Below the pieces are notes generated by a model. The model was not told where the DNA came from and made no database searches. It was given only the letters and a program-made list of their open reading frames with translations. A DNA stretch of 39,055 nt from CAXBNB01 sp040151475 (lineage in GTDB: Bacteria > Bacteroidota > Bacteroidia > Cytophagales > Cyclobacteriaceae): positions 1-39,055 of the forward strand of contig NZ_JBDKWG010000098.1 of the NCBI RefSeq assembly GCF_040151475.1, read 5' to 3'. The position numbers and the translations under genes are program-made. Below, one piece after another: positions 1 to 9,297 of the stretch. The first letter of the stretch is position 1. Every line of letters begins with the position of its first letter.

Positions 1-224
1 AGCTCAATGAAGACATTTATCCCTGATTATTGCATCATTACCTGCTTGATGACCACCAAAGTAGAAAAAATAGTGACTCTAACTCCATCAAGAACACATC
101 AAAGACCTACTTAAATCTACAGGTCAACCAAATCCACAGACCGAAAAACCCATAAGACTATCTGCCAAATACCAACTACGGTTCGTTCAACACTACATTC
201 ATGCTTGGCCTATCGGCCGCACGA

Positions 225-244
225 ATGCTTAGTTATTACCTGCC
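225..244. repeat. Left arm of inverted repeat flanking the nuclease gene
   Basis: This 20-base segment matches the reverse complement of 2347-2366 at 17 of 20 positions. The two arms bracket the single 693-aa gene, one 6 bases past its stop and the other 14 bases before its start. Just outside this arm a short hairpin can form (GGCC at 207-210 with GGCC at 215-218, and CATTC at 196-200 with GAATG at 223-227). I see no transposase and no clear gene in bases 1-224. Confidence 0.55.
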
Positions 245-250
245 TGTTCT

Positions 251-2332
251 CTATTCTAAATTATTCTTGAGTTCAAATTCTCGATAAAAGTCAAGCGTTC
301 CAAATGTTACATGTTTATTGGATTTTAAGTTATCGTAAAAAGTTTCGTTATCATTTGAAAGCTTTACGATTTCCAATAGGTGTCCAAGGTTCAAAAAGCT
401 ACAATTAAAAAAGGGGAAATGGTCAAACGAATTATCTAATTCTTTCAGTTTTAAAAACTGATCCATCCAAGTTTGTTGCTTGACTTTTAAGTCATTAAAT
501 TTTTTAATTATTCTCGGTTCTTCAGAATAGGTACCATAAGTATGGGTAAGTAATGCCTTAAAGAATTGATTGATAATAGTTCGATCATGAAAACCACCAA
601 AATCTAGCTGAGTTAGTGATATCCTCTCGATGATTCTGTTTTTCCAGTATACTGTTTTACTTGAATTCGTTTTTTCATCTACCAAAGTCAACTCACCTTT
701 TTCCCTAAAAACCAATTCAGTTCGACCGGCTTGTAATTGTGAAGAAACTATGCTGTCGGATAAGTCAATAAGTATGTCAATATCAATTCCTGATTTAGCC
801 TTTCGGGTTAATACTTTCTTTTTGAATTCAACTAAAATAATCGCCTCTTTTGATTCAATTAGAAGATCACACTCGCCTTCAATTTTACCTTTAGAGTAGT
901 TACCGTGACAAAATGAAATATTGTGTTGTTCCAAATATCCATAAATCAATTTTTCAAGCGAGTAACCAATACTCGAATCAAAGTTTTTTATGCCTGCCTT
1001 TCTGAATCCTGTGGCAAATGATTCAAATAATGATGGAGCGCACCATGATTTGTCAACTAGAAAGTATTTTGTGCCTCCTATCTTTATTAAAGCATTGAAT
1101 TGAAAGTCTACGTTTGTGAAATCAGATGGAAGTAAATATTCAGAATTTGGATATTGTGAATGGGATATTAAATCGAGTATTTTTTGAATTGTTTGTTTAT
1201 CGGTCTCTTTTAGGATTTTATGAATTGCGGATACATAAATGACTTTGGGGCCGTTAATCTTCTTGACCAAATCAAGTAATACATCTAGAACAGCGAAGCA
1301 TTCTTGCTTATTTATTCCAACAGCTTGAGTGAAAGAATTTTCATCTATATCATCAAACAGTTTTTTAACTATTTCCAGTGATAACGAAGGGCGAATTTGA
1401 ATTAAAGAGTATAGAGAATCCCACAAAGCTATTTCTGTGCAAAATTGAATTATAGTATCTCCAGTTTGAAAGAAATTAGCCCATTGATTATAATGTTGAA
1501 CATTATATATGCCAGAAACGACAGCAATTGACAATTCCTCAATTTCAGTGAGTTGCTTTTTAATATTCTTTCCTGAAGATTCGTAAGGATATTTGACAGA
1601 TAAATTAAGAAGATACCCGAAAGGTATTTGGGGATTTTGATGAATACTTAAACCATTACCATTTCTTGTTAAATGGTACCTTTCAAAGTATTTTGAATAA
1701 TGAGATTGAGATAGAAAGTTGAAAATTGTCTTTGCAAGGGTAATCCCTCCAATTTCTTGAATAAGGTTATCTAATTTATTTATTGCCAGTTCAGTTTTAT
1801 CAATGATCAGGTCATTTCCATTTATTGAAACTTTACAACCCAATTTGATGAGTATTTTTATTTGATTCACTCTGTCAAATTGCTGTGGATAATCGTTCCT
1901 AATATTAGCTGGAGAAATATCGTATTTGTTATTGATCACTAACTGATAATCCTTGAGGTTAGTGATAATTCTGCCCCAAGTCTCAGGTTCTTCTAAGGAT
2001 GGTATTTTCTTAATTCTTGCATCCTTTATTGTGAAAAGGGTTTGTAGAATATTCAAATACTCAAGTACGGGCTCATCAAATAGCAAGTATTTGTAAACCA
2101 AAGTCTCGGAGATAATTCCTAATGCGTTGATTCCGATATTACCCTCTTGATTTGAACTATTTCTATTAAAATCGGATTCAATTCTTGCTTTTATTTCATC
2201 TTGGATAAGTTTTGGTGAATAGTGACTTGAAATATCAATTCCCAGCTTTTCGGCTAGCAATTTGTGATCATCTTTTACATCATCCAAAGTTGACTCGCAT
2301 GAATCAGCTATTTCAATAAATCCTTCGGTCAT
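251..2332 (-). CDS. Unassigned 693-aa protein with C-terminal PD-(D/E)XK nuclease signature
   Basis: I do not recognise the family. The N-terminal two thirds is a predicted mostly helical, Lys/Ile/Asn-rich region with no signal peptide or membrane segment, so the protein is probably cytoplasmic. Around residues 486-504 there is a GECDLLI strand, then an acidic stretch, then VEFKKK. Asp489, Glu502 and Lys504 fit the D-X(n)-E-X-K core of the PD-(D/E)XK nuclease fold used by restriction, repair and defence enzymes. A Glu-rich helix just upstream (around residues 455-470) could be the preceding helix of that fold. The gene starts at a normal ATG, is transcribed alone and is enclosed by an imperfect inverted repeat (225-244 and 2347-2366). 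By eye it is more AT-rich than the SusCD loci. A DNA-targeting defence or mobile-element role is plausible but is inference from the motif and context. Confidence 0.85.
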   Translation of the reverse strand: MTEGFIEIADSCESTLDDVKDDHKLLAEKLGIDISSHYSPKLIQDEIKARIESDFNRNSSNQEGNIGINALGIISETLVYKYLLFDEPVLEYLNILQTLFTIKDARIKKIPSLEEPETWGRIITNLKDYQLVINNKYDISPANIRNDYPQQFDRVNQIKILIKLGCKVSINGNDLIIDKTELAINKLDNLIQEIGGITLAKTIFNFLSQSHYSKYFERYHLTRNGNGLSIHQNPQIPFGYLLNLSVKYPYESSGKNIKKQLTEIEELSIAVVSGIYNVQHYNQWANFFQTGDTIIQFCTEIALWDSLYSLIQIRPSLSLEIVKKLFDDIDENSFTQAVGINKQECFAVLDVLLDLVKKINGPKVIYVSAIHKILKETDKQTIQKILDLISHSQYPNSEYLLPSDFTNVDFQFNALIKIGGTKYFLVDKSWCAPSLFESFATGFRKAGIKNFDSSIGYSLEKLIYGYLEQHNISFCHGNYSKGKIEGECDLLIESKEAIILVEFKKKVLTRKAKSGIDIDILIDLSDSIVSSQLQAGRTELVFREKGELTLVDEKTNSSKTVYWKNRIIERISLTQLDFGGFHDRTIINQFFKALLTHTYGTYSEEPRIIKKFNDLKVKQQTWMDQFLKLKELDNSFDHFPFFNCSFLNLGHLLEIVKLSNDNETFYDNLKSNKHVTFGTLDFYREFELKNNLE

Positions 2333-2346
2333 CTCTATCTAAGTAT

Positions 2347-2366
2347 GGCAGGTAACATTTAAGCAT
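2347..2366. repeat. Right arm of inverted repeat flanking the nuclease gene
   Basis: This arm pairs with 225-244 (17 of 20 bases). It lies 14 bases upstream of the nuclease start codon, so the promoter would lie in or beyond it. It runs directly into a perfect hairpin (2365-2385), just as the left arm borders a GGCC hairpin. Confidence 0.55.
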
Positions 2367-2385
2367 AACGCACTGTGTGCGTTAT
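2365..2385. other. Perfect hairpin upstream of the nuclease gene
   Basis: ATAACGCAC (2365-2373) pairs perfectly with GTGCGTTAT (2377-2385) around a 3-base TGT loop. A further outer pairing, AAGTAT at 2341-2346 with ATACTT at 2395-2400, could close a 60-base cruciform. This resembles the folded recombination sites of gene cassettes, but I find no canonical integron attC core sequences. It could instead be an operator or terminator. Confidence 0.5.
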
Positions 2386-2557
2386 ATATGCACTATACTT
2401 TTCTCAAATCTAATGAATTTTAATTCAAATTCACTTGTCTTGAAACTACATGGATAGAGACAAATACTTACAATCCCTTCCAACTGGCCGAGGTATCCTG
2501 TTTATACTTTAATGCAGAGTTTCTCCCAGAACTACCTGTATGAAAACTGAAAGCAAT

Positions 2558-2580
2558 GATGGAGAGCTTATTTCTCCATC
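2558..2580 (-). terminator. Possible weak terminator hairpin over the stop codon
   Basis: GATGGAGA (2558-2565) is complementary to TCTCCATC (2573-2580). The 7-base loop contains the TAA stop of the His-rich propeller gene. The downstream tract on the minus strand is not a clean U run, so terminator activity is uncertain. Confidence 0.3.
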
Positions 2581-3710
2581 TTCAGTACAGCAAATTTGCC
2601 CTTATTCCATCCATGAACCAGCAAATACAATTGCTTTGTTCCATTGGTTTCTACAAAATGAGGCCATACCTGATGAATGTTGGTTAACACCGGAATGTCC
2701 AAATCTCCCGGTATAATTGTCGATACGAGTTTTTCACCGGTATGCGCATAGATGGGAGCAGATTTCTGTTCGCCAAGGGCACTCAGTGCATTTAAGAAGA
2801 AGTGTTCCGACTTATAAGAAACATTACAAACCAGACTGCCTTCCGGAATATCCTTAAAAGTTTCTACAAACTTACCCTTTTTGGTAAATTTCACTACCTG
2901 GCCAGCCGCTCTGTTCGCTACAAGAATGTGGTTGTCGTAGGCATATATTCCATGTGCTGTTTGAAATTGACCGGGAGTATCTCCTTTTCCTCCCCAGGCT
3001 AGTTTGCCCCAACTCCAAACACTGTCTTTTTCTTTTATTGTCATCACAAAGTCTCCTTTGGAATAGCCATGAGCTACATAAATAGTCCCTTTTAGGTAAG
3101 TAACATCTGTCACTCCAAAATTACTTTCTTTGGAGGCGAAAAATTCATTGGCCTGGGCAAACTCAAACTCGGTACCGGCAGGCTTCAAAATTTCACTTAC
3201 GATGGTACCATCCAGAGTCAATACAAGTACTCTTTTGCCATTCTGCGCTACGGCAAGATGTTTCACTCCTTTGTGTATAAAGAAAACAATTCCATGGATG
3301 TTGTCCTTTAAGCGCTCATCAGTGCCTATTGTTGACCATTTGGTAAGATCAGGACTAATAGCACAAAGGCCGTACCCGGGAATACCTGTATATACAATTC
3401 CGGTTTCAGGATCTTCGTTAAAACCTCCGTGCATTTGTGGTTCAAACTCATAGGCATCTTTAGGAAAAGCAGCCGTAAGTTCCTCATCCCATGAAAAAAT
3501 AAAATCTCCCTGTCCTGTTACCAGTTTTGCCCGCCTGACAATTTGATCTGATTGCATAGGACCATGCTCGTGATGATGTGTCATGCTGCCATGTGCATGC
3601 TCATGAGCATGATGCGTATGATCCTCGTTAGTGTTTTGTGCCATCAGGCCATACGAAAATCCAAGAAAAAGTGCAATTAGCAATACCGTAAGTGTAGTTT
3701 TTTTTGCCAT
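2568..3710 (-). CDS. Secreted six-bladed-type beta-propeller (NHL-like) with His-rich linker
   Basis: The protein has 380 aa. Residues 1-25 form a Sec signal peptide ending at GLMAQ. Residues 31-49 hold ten histidines in nineteen positions (HTHHAHEHAH and THHHEHG motifs), a likely metal-binding linker. The rest is a repeated beta-strand pattern (GIVYTGIPGYGLCAI, HGIYAYDNHILVANRAAGQVVKF) typical of NHL or SMP-30-like propellers. No catalytic motif is evident. It probably sits in the periplasm or outside the cell. About 200 bases separate it from the esterase gene upstream, with a short palindrome between, so it may be a separate transcript. The His-rich segment could buffer zinc, copper or nickel, or be involved in maturation; that is inference. 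The ATG start gives an ideal signal peptide. Confidence 0.85.
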   Translation of the reverse strand: MAKKTTLTVLLIALFLGFSYGLMAQNTNEDHTHHAHEHAHGSMTHHHEHGPMQSDQIVRRAKLVTGQGDFIFSWDEELTAAFPKDAYEFEPQMHGGFNEDPETGIVYTGIPGYGLCAISPDLTKWSTIGTDERLKDNIHGIVFFIHKGVKHLAVAQNGKRVLVLTLDGTIVSEILKPAGTEFEFAQANEFFASKESNFGVTDVTYLKGTIYVAHGYSKGDFVMTIKEKDSVWSWGKLAWGGKGDTPGQFQTAHGIYAYDNHILVANRAAGQVVKFTKKGKFVETFKDIPEGSLVCNVSYKSEHFFLNALSALGEQKSAPIYAHTGEKLVSTIIPGDLDIPVLTNIHQVWPHFVETNGTKQLYLLVHGWNKGKFAVLKMEK

Positions 3711-3862
3711 AGTTAAGTCTTTTAATAGTTTTTTGGAGTCATTTTTTGACCTACAGAAGGTAATTTAAACTTCATAACGCATTTGTCCCAAATTTGAGAC
3801 ATTATATTATGAAATTGACTTATACGAACATCAAATCTAATGGATTTTTAATTTGATTTAGT

Positions 3863-3876
3863 GCCTTTATAAAGGC
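3863..3876. other. 14-bp perfect palindrome downstream of the esterase gene
   Basis: GCCTTTATAAAGGC is fully self-complementary. It lies 36 bases past the esterase stop and about 150 bases before the His-rich propeller start. It could form a short hairpin (5-bp stem, TATA loop) acting as a weak terminator, or be a protein-binding site for the downstream gene. Confidence 0.3.
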
Positions 3877-3911
3877 CAAACAATTGAGAATTGAGGAGCA
3901 ACAGAAATTTG

Positions 3912-5996
3912 TCAATTCGCACTTTTAGTCAGCTGAATTGCACCATCTGCCAACATTATAAGGTCATAATAAGCATATCCATACTTATCTGCTGTATTTC
4001 TATGGCAATCGTTTTCCATATATTCGGCTTGCAAAAACTCTACTTGCACAGGAATTCGCACAGGGTTCTTTTTAGTAGGCTTTCTGTTGAGACTGATCTG
4101 AGCAGACAAAGTACTCCTTCCTGTATTCATCCGTCGTTGCTTTATTTCATCAACGCACACATCGGGGTGCTCTCGTCCATTAAGAGGAATCACAGGATGC
4201 CAGGTAGCAAGATCCTTTGCTTCCAATGGCGATGGGGTTTGGATCCAAATAGAAAATATCTCTCCCAGCTCCGGTTTTCCATTTCCATTGCCACTCCCTT
4301 CCGTGATCGCTTCAGTAGAGAATGGGTTGTCCCATTGGTTCCATTGGTATTGGTACAGAGCAAGTTCTTCCGATTGTCCATCAAAAACTTTGACCTTGAA
4401 ATTTCCAGTGACCTGAGTAACTTCTTTGACTACTACTTTCCTAAAATGCTCCCGATCCTGAACTACTCCATCGATGACAGTATTGATCTTGATAAACCCT
4501 GTATTTCGAAAATCCGGAAGGTAATTGCCCTTGCATGTAAAAAAGGAATCAATTGTCAATTTGCTCAAAGCAGGAATGACCACTTGGCCGGGTTGGCTGA
4601 CAATAGTCAGCAACTCTTTGTTTTCGGTAGAAACGACAAAATCAATTGTTTGGGTGGCAGTAGATAAGTTAACCACATCAAAGGCAAACGACTTTATGGC
4701 ATTTTCATACAAATACAAGTTTTCATTTATCGTGTCGGTAAGTACCATCACAGGAGGCTGCAATCCCTCGCCTTCAATACCTATTTCTTCACCTACCCCA
4801 CCGATAGAATTAATCACCATTTTACCTTCTCCATTTGCCACTATTGGCTCTGTGGTAATAGTACCTTTTTTATAAGAATACCTGGAAAACGTATATTTCT
4901 TATTGGGCTGATAGACGGCAGGTGTAGTTACCGAAATATCAAAATTGATGAGGCTCTTACCCCATGTCAGTCGCTCTCTGGTATATATTCCAAAACCATT
5001 TTTTGTTACGTCATGAAGGTATATCCAACCGTTTCCCTTCTTTTTACTCGACACTTCATAGCCCCACACTTCAAAATCAGGATAGAGGTTGATAAATGAA
5101 AAACAATCAACGGCCTGCTTAGGATCGGAGAAATGATTGCTGTGGAAATCAAATTGCAGGTCTATTCTAGCTGCATGGTGCTTGCAATAATCAGCCAGGT
5201 AATATTCATTTTTAAAACCTGCTCCCAAATACGTCTGATACAGTTGTGTCGTATAATATTTCAACCAATCTTTGGTGTTGGTGGAGTGCCTCATGGGAAG
5301 TCCTCTGAAATTTCTCCAAAGCTGCTGAATATCTACGGTCGTGAGGTATGACAACTCCCCCACATCATAATAAGCAGGTGAATAGCAAAACTCCGAGGCA
5401 CTGCTAAACAGGTGTGGATTAGTGGCTGCCACCCATGTAGCTGCCTGCCCCCCCATTGACAGCCCTGATATTGCACGATGCTGTGCTCCTGCCAAAGTAT
5501 TGTACCGGGAATCTACCACATCGATCAACTCCCTGATATAAACAGAAAAATTGTATCGGTTTCCACTCCAGTCATCTACCTGAGAAGGAAAATATACTCC
5601 ACAACCGGGAATTCCGGGGATCTTTCCATCTACAGCTATGATTATAACATCACTGCGGGTGGCTTCATTTTCAAAGTCCGCATTGTTTGGCAGCTCATAG
5701 TCCGGGTCGTCAGGCCTGTTGTCTGCTTTTGGTGGAATCAAACCAAAATCCTGATAGCTATAGGTACCACTTTTCCTGTAACTGCCTCCGCAACCATGAA
5801 AATAGTAAATCACATTGTACCTCTTATTGAGATTTTCGGCATCATAATTCAAAGGTGTAAACACCCTGAAAAACCTAGTGGTGTCAAACGTTTTACTGTA
5901 ATGGCTTTCATCTGTGTAGGAATGGACAGAAACCGAAAATAGCAATAGAAAAATACTTGCACAGAGAAATTTCATTGTGATAAATTTATATTCCAT
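3912..5996 (-). CDS. Secreted alpha/beta-hydrolase esterase (CE1/esterase D-like) with C-terminal beta-sandwich region
   Basis: The protein has 694 aa. A Sec signal peptide covers roughly residues 1-26; an in-frame ATG at 5975 (MKFLCAS...) gives a shorter, equally good leader. Residues 35-300 look like an alpha/beta hydrolase of the putative esterase family: the oxyanion-region strand YYFHGCGG (64-71), the nucleophile elbow GLSMGG with Ser180, and a likely catalytic histidine in FHSNHFSD (His288). The remainder (about 305-694) is beta-rich with Ig/CARDB-like spacing and may bind carbohydrate or the cell surface. It is the last gene of the seven-gene run, 25 bases after the DUF5107-TPR gene. 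Acetyl- or feruloyl-type ester removal is the family expectation; the substrate cannot be read from the sequence. Confidence 0.82.
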   Translation of the reverse strand: MEYKFITMKFLCASIFLLLFSVSVHSYTDESHYSKTFDTTRFFRVFTPLNYDAENLNKRYNVIYYFHGCGGSYRKSGTYSYQDFGLIPPKADNRPDDPDYELPNNADFENEATRSDVIIIAVDGKIPGIPGCGVYFPSQVDDWSGNRYNFSVYIRELIDVVDSRYNTLAGAQHRAISGLSMGGQAATWVAATNPHLFSSASEFCYSPAYYDVGELSYLTTVDIQQLWRNFRGLPMRHSTNTKDWLKYYTTQLYQTYLGAGFKNEYYLADYCKHHAARIDLQFDFHSNHFSDPKQAVDCFSFINLYPDFEVWGYEVSSKKKGNGWIYLHDVTKNGFGIYTRERLTWGKSLINFDISVTTPAVYQPNKKYTFSRYSYKKGTITTEPIVANGEGKMVINSIGGVGEEIGIEGEGLQPPVMVLTDTINENLYLYENAIKSFAFDVVNLSTATQTIDFVVSTENKELLTIVSQPGQVVIPALSKLTIDSFFTCKGNYLPDFRNTGFIKINTVIDGVVQDREHFRKVVVKEVTQVTGNFKVKVFDGQSEELALYQYQWNQWDNPFSTEAITEGSGNGNGKPELGEIFSIWIQTPSPLEAKDLATWHPVIPLNGREHPDVCVDEIKQRRMNTGRSTLSAQISLNRKPTKKNPVRIPVQVEFLQAEYMENDCHRNTADKYGYAYYDLIMLADGAIQLTKSAN

Positions 5997-6021
5997 TTTT
6001 CCTTATAAAGACAGTCTTTAA

Positions 6022-9000
6022 TTATTTATCCAAAACCGATAGAACTCTTAGTAAAATACTGAAATAACTAGCTGGTTGATTTTCCACAATCCCTTCTTCC
6101 AATCGCTTTACCTCTTCAGTGTCCTTATTGTATTTTGCCAAAACCCATTGCACCTCTTTTCTGTCCGATCCACCTGACAACTTCCAATCCCTCAAATAGT
6201 TTTGTCTTTCTTCCCATTTTTTCATCGCCGCATCTACTTCTTTGGGGGTTCCTGCTGCTTGTATAACCAGAATACTTAAATAGGTGTTAGTGGGATTTCT
6301 ATTTAAATCCCAATGCTTTCGGGAATAGTCTATGATGTCCTGATAATGGCTGTCTGCCATTTTATCATTTCTCAATTTGGTTTCACAATACGCCTGTAGG
6401 TAGTCCTGTAGCCTGTTGTCCGGTTCGTAAGGTTTTCCAGACCCAAGGTTCTCAGGCCATTTTTTAGACATGTCCAGAGCGGCAATCGCCTTTTTATATT
6501 TTTTCTTTTCTATTAAATCCAACGCAATGGAAATATTGGCTCTTTCATAAATGCTATGGCCGGAATTGGCAAATTCTGCTGGTAGCACGTTCACTTCTGC
6601 CAGCACTTTCAGACATTCGTAATTTTGATTTGTATTCAACAATGATGTGGCATGAGCTGTACCCACTATAGGATTGTAGGGAAATCGGGCATACATTTGT
6701 TTTGAGGTCTCTAATTGTCGGTCAAATGCTTTATTTTTTTCATAATGAAGGCTCAGGTAATACCACGTTCTCCACTCTTCGGGATTCAGCTCAACTGCTT
6801 TTCTAAAATCATTGTCCACTGAAGAACCATTTTCAAAAAGAATACCTCTTGAGGTATAAAAAATACCAAAATCAGGATTTTTACCACATTTCTCAAATTC
6901 AGCTTTTGCCTCTTCACTGCGAAGTATTTTCCAATAGATCAAACCCAGGTAGTAGTTGGTTTTCCAGGATGAATTTTGCTGCTGTGCCCATTGTAACACA
7001 GGAATGGTTTCCAGTCGGAATGGAAACACCAACTGAGGAGACAACTCTACAGCTTGCTTTAGGTACGCACTGCTTTTGGTTGGTGAGCTATTTCTATGTA
7101 GGTAAGCCAGCCAGTAGTTCACAGTGGGGTATGCCGGAGATTGCCCCAACACCTGAATGGCTTCCTCATTGAACCCCTGATTGGCATACTCAAGTGCAAG
7201 CTCCAGATATGTTTCAAAAGGCAATTCGTTTCTGATAGCCGAAGTAAAGGTTGATAGTTTCTGTGCCGATGGGTCCAATAAATATGCTTCAAATCGGGCA
7301 TAATGATTCAAAGGGTCAATTTCCAGAAGGGCTTTGATACTCTTCTGCGCTTTTTCCGCTTCATTCAACTTTCTAAAAGCAGTAATTAAAAACTCATGAG
7401 CAGTAATATTATATCGATTATAATCCAATGCTTTTTGGGCATACACTTTTGCCTGTTCGTAATTTTGATCTTGCAGGTACAGACCAGCAATTTGCACATA
7501 AGAAGCAGAACGGTATTCCATAGACCTTACCGAAACGCTAAATGCCTCCTTAGCCAAAATCAGTTTTCCTTGTGTCTTGTGAATGACTCCAGCAATAAAG
7601 TTCGCTCCAGGATCGTAAGTATTGTTTTCCAGCGCACGGTAAGCGTAGGTCAACCCCTTTTCATACTCTGCCCTTCGATAATACAACTCGGCAACTTTAG
7701 CAAGTGCTCTGCTGTGTGTGGGTTCCTTTTCCAAACATGCCAAATAGGTTTCCATCGCTTCAGTATAACTCCTCATGCTGTTCATGTCTTCAGCCTGTCG
7801 GAAAAGGTGCTCCGCAGAATTAAAATCCTGATTGGCAGGTGTCAGGATCGGTCGGTCTATTTTATTGACCGATACATTTGTGGTGTAATTCATCAAATGC
7901 TTTCCAATGTCAACTGTCACCGTTTTTTCATCTGCATTGGGCAATAAAATGGTTTTTTCATACAATTGCATTGGCTTCAAATCAATGAATTCTGCAATAA
8001 TCGACTTTCCACCGCTTCTTAGTATCAAACTGTCTTTCACATAGATGTTAGGGCAAAAAGAAACAGTGAGACCATCGCTGGAAGTTACGAGATTGAGTGT
8101 GCCATTTGGAGAGGCATCTACCATTCCTCCAGTTTCTTTCACCGGAAACCAGTAATCTGATTTTGTCTCTGTATAAAAAGGGCGCATAAACAACTGGTTG
8201 TATGGTGTATTAAACCCACCTTCCGGAGATGCCTGATTGAACTTCACTCCTGATTGAGCCTCTATGTACTGTCCGTCGTTATCTGTGAGCAAATCTTCCC
8301 AAATACCACCATCTCTGGCCAACGACCAGATCCATAGCTTTTTACCGGGTGCATCGTCATAAGCTGCCCAGTGCCCGCTTCCAAATTTGGTATTGTGAAA
8401 ATACCCACCAAACCAATTGGGAAACATACCAGCTACATGGTAGGATTTACTCGTCCCAAAATTATTTTCTCTATACAAAGAGAGGTTTCTACCTTCTTTG
8501 TCCATAAACCATGGACTGACATCCCCTCCATGACCTATGTGATAGCTCCCGGGAAAATAAAACTGTAAATCCTCTGTACCTTTATAAGCCCCCACTTCCC
8601 AGGACAAATAAGCATCATGCAATGGAGTTGGATTGTACCACATGGCATTCGTTTCAAAATAGGCTTTATCCTTGGGCAATCGAACATCAACTCGCCACTG
8701 CGAACGTGAAGCCAGGTCAAGTCCCCCAACCACACAACTTACACTGCCGTCTTCATTTTCTTTCAATACATAATCTACGTCTGCGGCTGTCCATGGTGCA
8801 TGCCCCAGGTCCAAACCAAAGTTGTGCTCTATACCTCCGCTTGTCCAGGGTCCCCGAACACCAATGGATCTGAATTTGAGTACATGGTTCAGGTAAATAA
8901 ATTCTTTTCCGGTAGATTTTTCGATGGCTCCCATTACTTTCCCGCCAACGCCAGGAAGCACTGTTACCGCAATAAAATCATTTTCAAGCGTCACCACTTT

Positions 9001-9264
9001 CCAATCCTGATTGACACCTTTGTCACTAAATCCATCAAAAATATAATAGGGATAATAGGCTCCTACTTTGGAATTTATTCCCAAAGATGGAATGGGGTTA
9101 GGATCAGAATAAGGATAAGTTTTGATGGTTTGAATTTCCTCTTTCACACTTGCGCTTTGGGCAAATCCTTTCAATGACATAAAGAAAAAAAACAACACAT
9201 AAAGCATGGAAATTGCAAACGTAATTGCTCTTTTACGCTTATATAAAACTATAGAAATTGACAT
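6022..9264 (-). CDS. DUF5107 domain protein with C-terminal TPR array
   Basis: The protein has 1080 aa. A long basic leader (KRKR at residues 9-12) precedes a hydrophobic segment and the AQS cleavage-like site near residue 36, so export is likely. Residues about 60-370 match the DUF5107 pattern, a galactose-mutarotase-like beta-sandwich: VTVLPGVGGKV, the GGIEHNFGLDLGHAP segment, and GQYIEAQSGVKFNQ. About residues 480-960 hold tandem tetratricopeptide repeats (A-x-Y-x-A blocks such as YTEAMETYLACLEKEP and YEQAKVYAQKAL). DUF5107-TPR proteins are common beside SusCD systems in Bacteroidota and are suspected carbohydrate-active proteins, but I know of no settled reaction. The preceding gene ends 101 bases upstream, with an intrinsic terminator in that gap, so this gene may be expressed at a lower level or from its own start site. 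Confidence 0.9.
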   Translation of the reverse strand: MSISIVLYKRKRAITFAISMLYVLFFFFMSLKGFAQSASVKEEIQTIKTYPYSDPNPIPSLGINSKVGAYYPYYIFDGFSDKGVNQDWKVVTLENDFIAVTVLPGVGGKVMGAIEKSTGKEFIYLNHVLKFRSIGVRGPWTSGGIEHNFGLDLGHAPWTAADVDYVLKENEDGSVSCVVGGLDLASRSQWRVDVRLPKDKAYFETNAMWYNPTPLHDAYLSWEVGAYKGTEDLQFYFPGSYHIGHGGDVSPWFMDKEGRNLSLYRENNFGTSKSYHVAGMFPNWFGGYFHNTKFGSGHWAAYDDAPGKKLWIWSLARDGGIWEDLLTDNDGQYIEAQSGVKFNQASPEGGFNTPYNQLFMRPFYTETKSDYWFPVKETGGMVDASPNGTLNLVTSSDGLTVSFCPNIYVKDSLILRSGGKSIIAEFIDLKPMQLYEKTILLPNADEKTVTVDIGKHLMNYTTNVSVNKIDRPILTPANQDFNSAEHLFRQAEDMNSMRSYTEAMETYLACLEKEPTHSRALAKVAELYYRRAEYEKGLTYAYRALENNTYDPGANFIAGVIHKTQGKLILAKEAFSVSVRSMEYRSASYVQIAGLYLQDQNYEQAKVYAQKALDYNRYNITAHEFLITAFRKLNEAEKAQKSIKALLEIDPLNHYARFEAYLLDPSAQKLSTFTSAIRNELPFETYLELALEYANQGFNEEAIQVLGQSPAYPTVNYWLAYLHRNSSPTKSSAYLKQAVELSPQLVFPFRLETIPVLQWAQQQNSSWKTNYYLGLIYWKILRSEEAKAEFEKCGKNPDFGIFYTSRGILFENGSSVDNDFRKAVELNPEEWRTWYYLSLHYEKNKAFDRQLETSKQMYARFPYNPIVGTAHATSLLNTNQNYECLKVLAEVNVLPAEFANSGHSIYERANISIALDLIEKKKYKKAIAALDMSKKWPENLGSGKPYEPDNRLQDYLQAYCETKLRNDKMADSHYQDIIDYSRKHWDLNRNPTNTYLSILVIQAAGTPKEVDAAMKKWEERQNYLRDWKLSGGSDRKEVQWVLAKYNKDTEEVKRLEEGIVENQPASYFSILLRVLSVLDK

Positions 9265-9297
9265 TATATATCTGATTTTTTAATATTTATCCTAAAA

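Noticed and set aside
196..244. Integron attC site downstream of the nuclease gene
   Set aside because: The hairpins resemble attC in form, but the paired core sequences (RYYYAAC and GTTRRRY) are not present and there is no integrase in the window.
3832..3880. Bacteroidota sigma-70 promoter (CAAATCTA on the plus strand) upstream of the His-rich propeller
   Set aside because: The -7-like element is present but no TTTG partner occurs at 19-21 bases spacing.
3891..4667. Long plus-strand open frame (258 codons) opposite the esterase gene
   Set aside because: It overlaps a convincing minus-strand gene, has no family motifs and reads like antisense of the esterase C-terminal region.
7396..7947. 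Plus-strand open frame (183 codons) opposite the TPR region
   Set aside because: Low-complexity composition, no start context, and antisense to clear TPR repeats of the DUF5107 protein.
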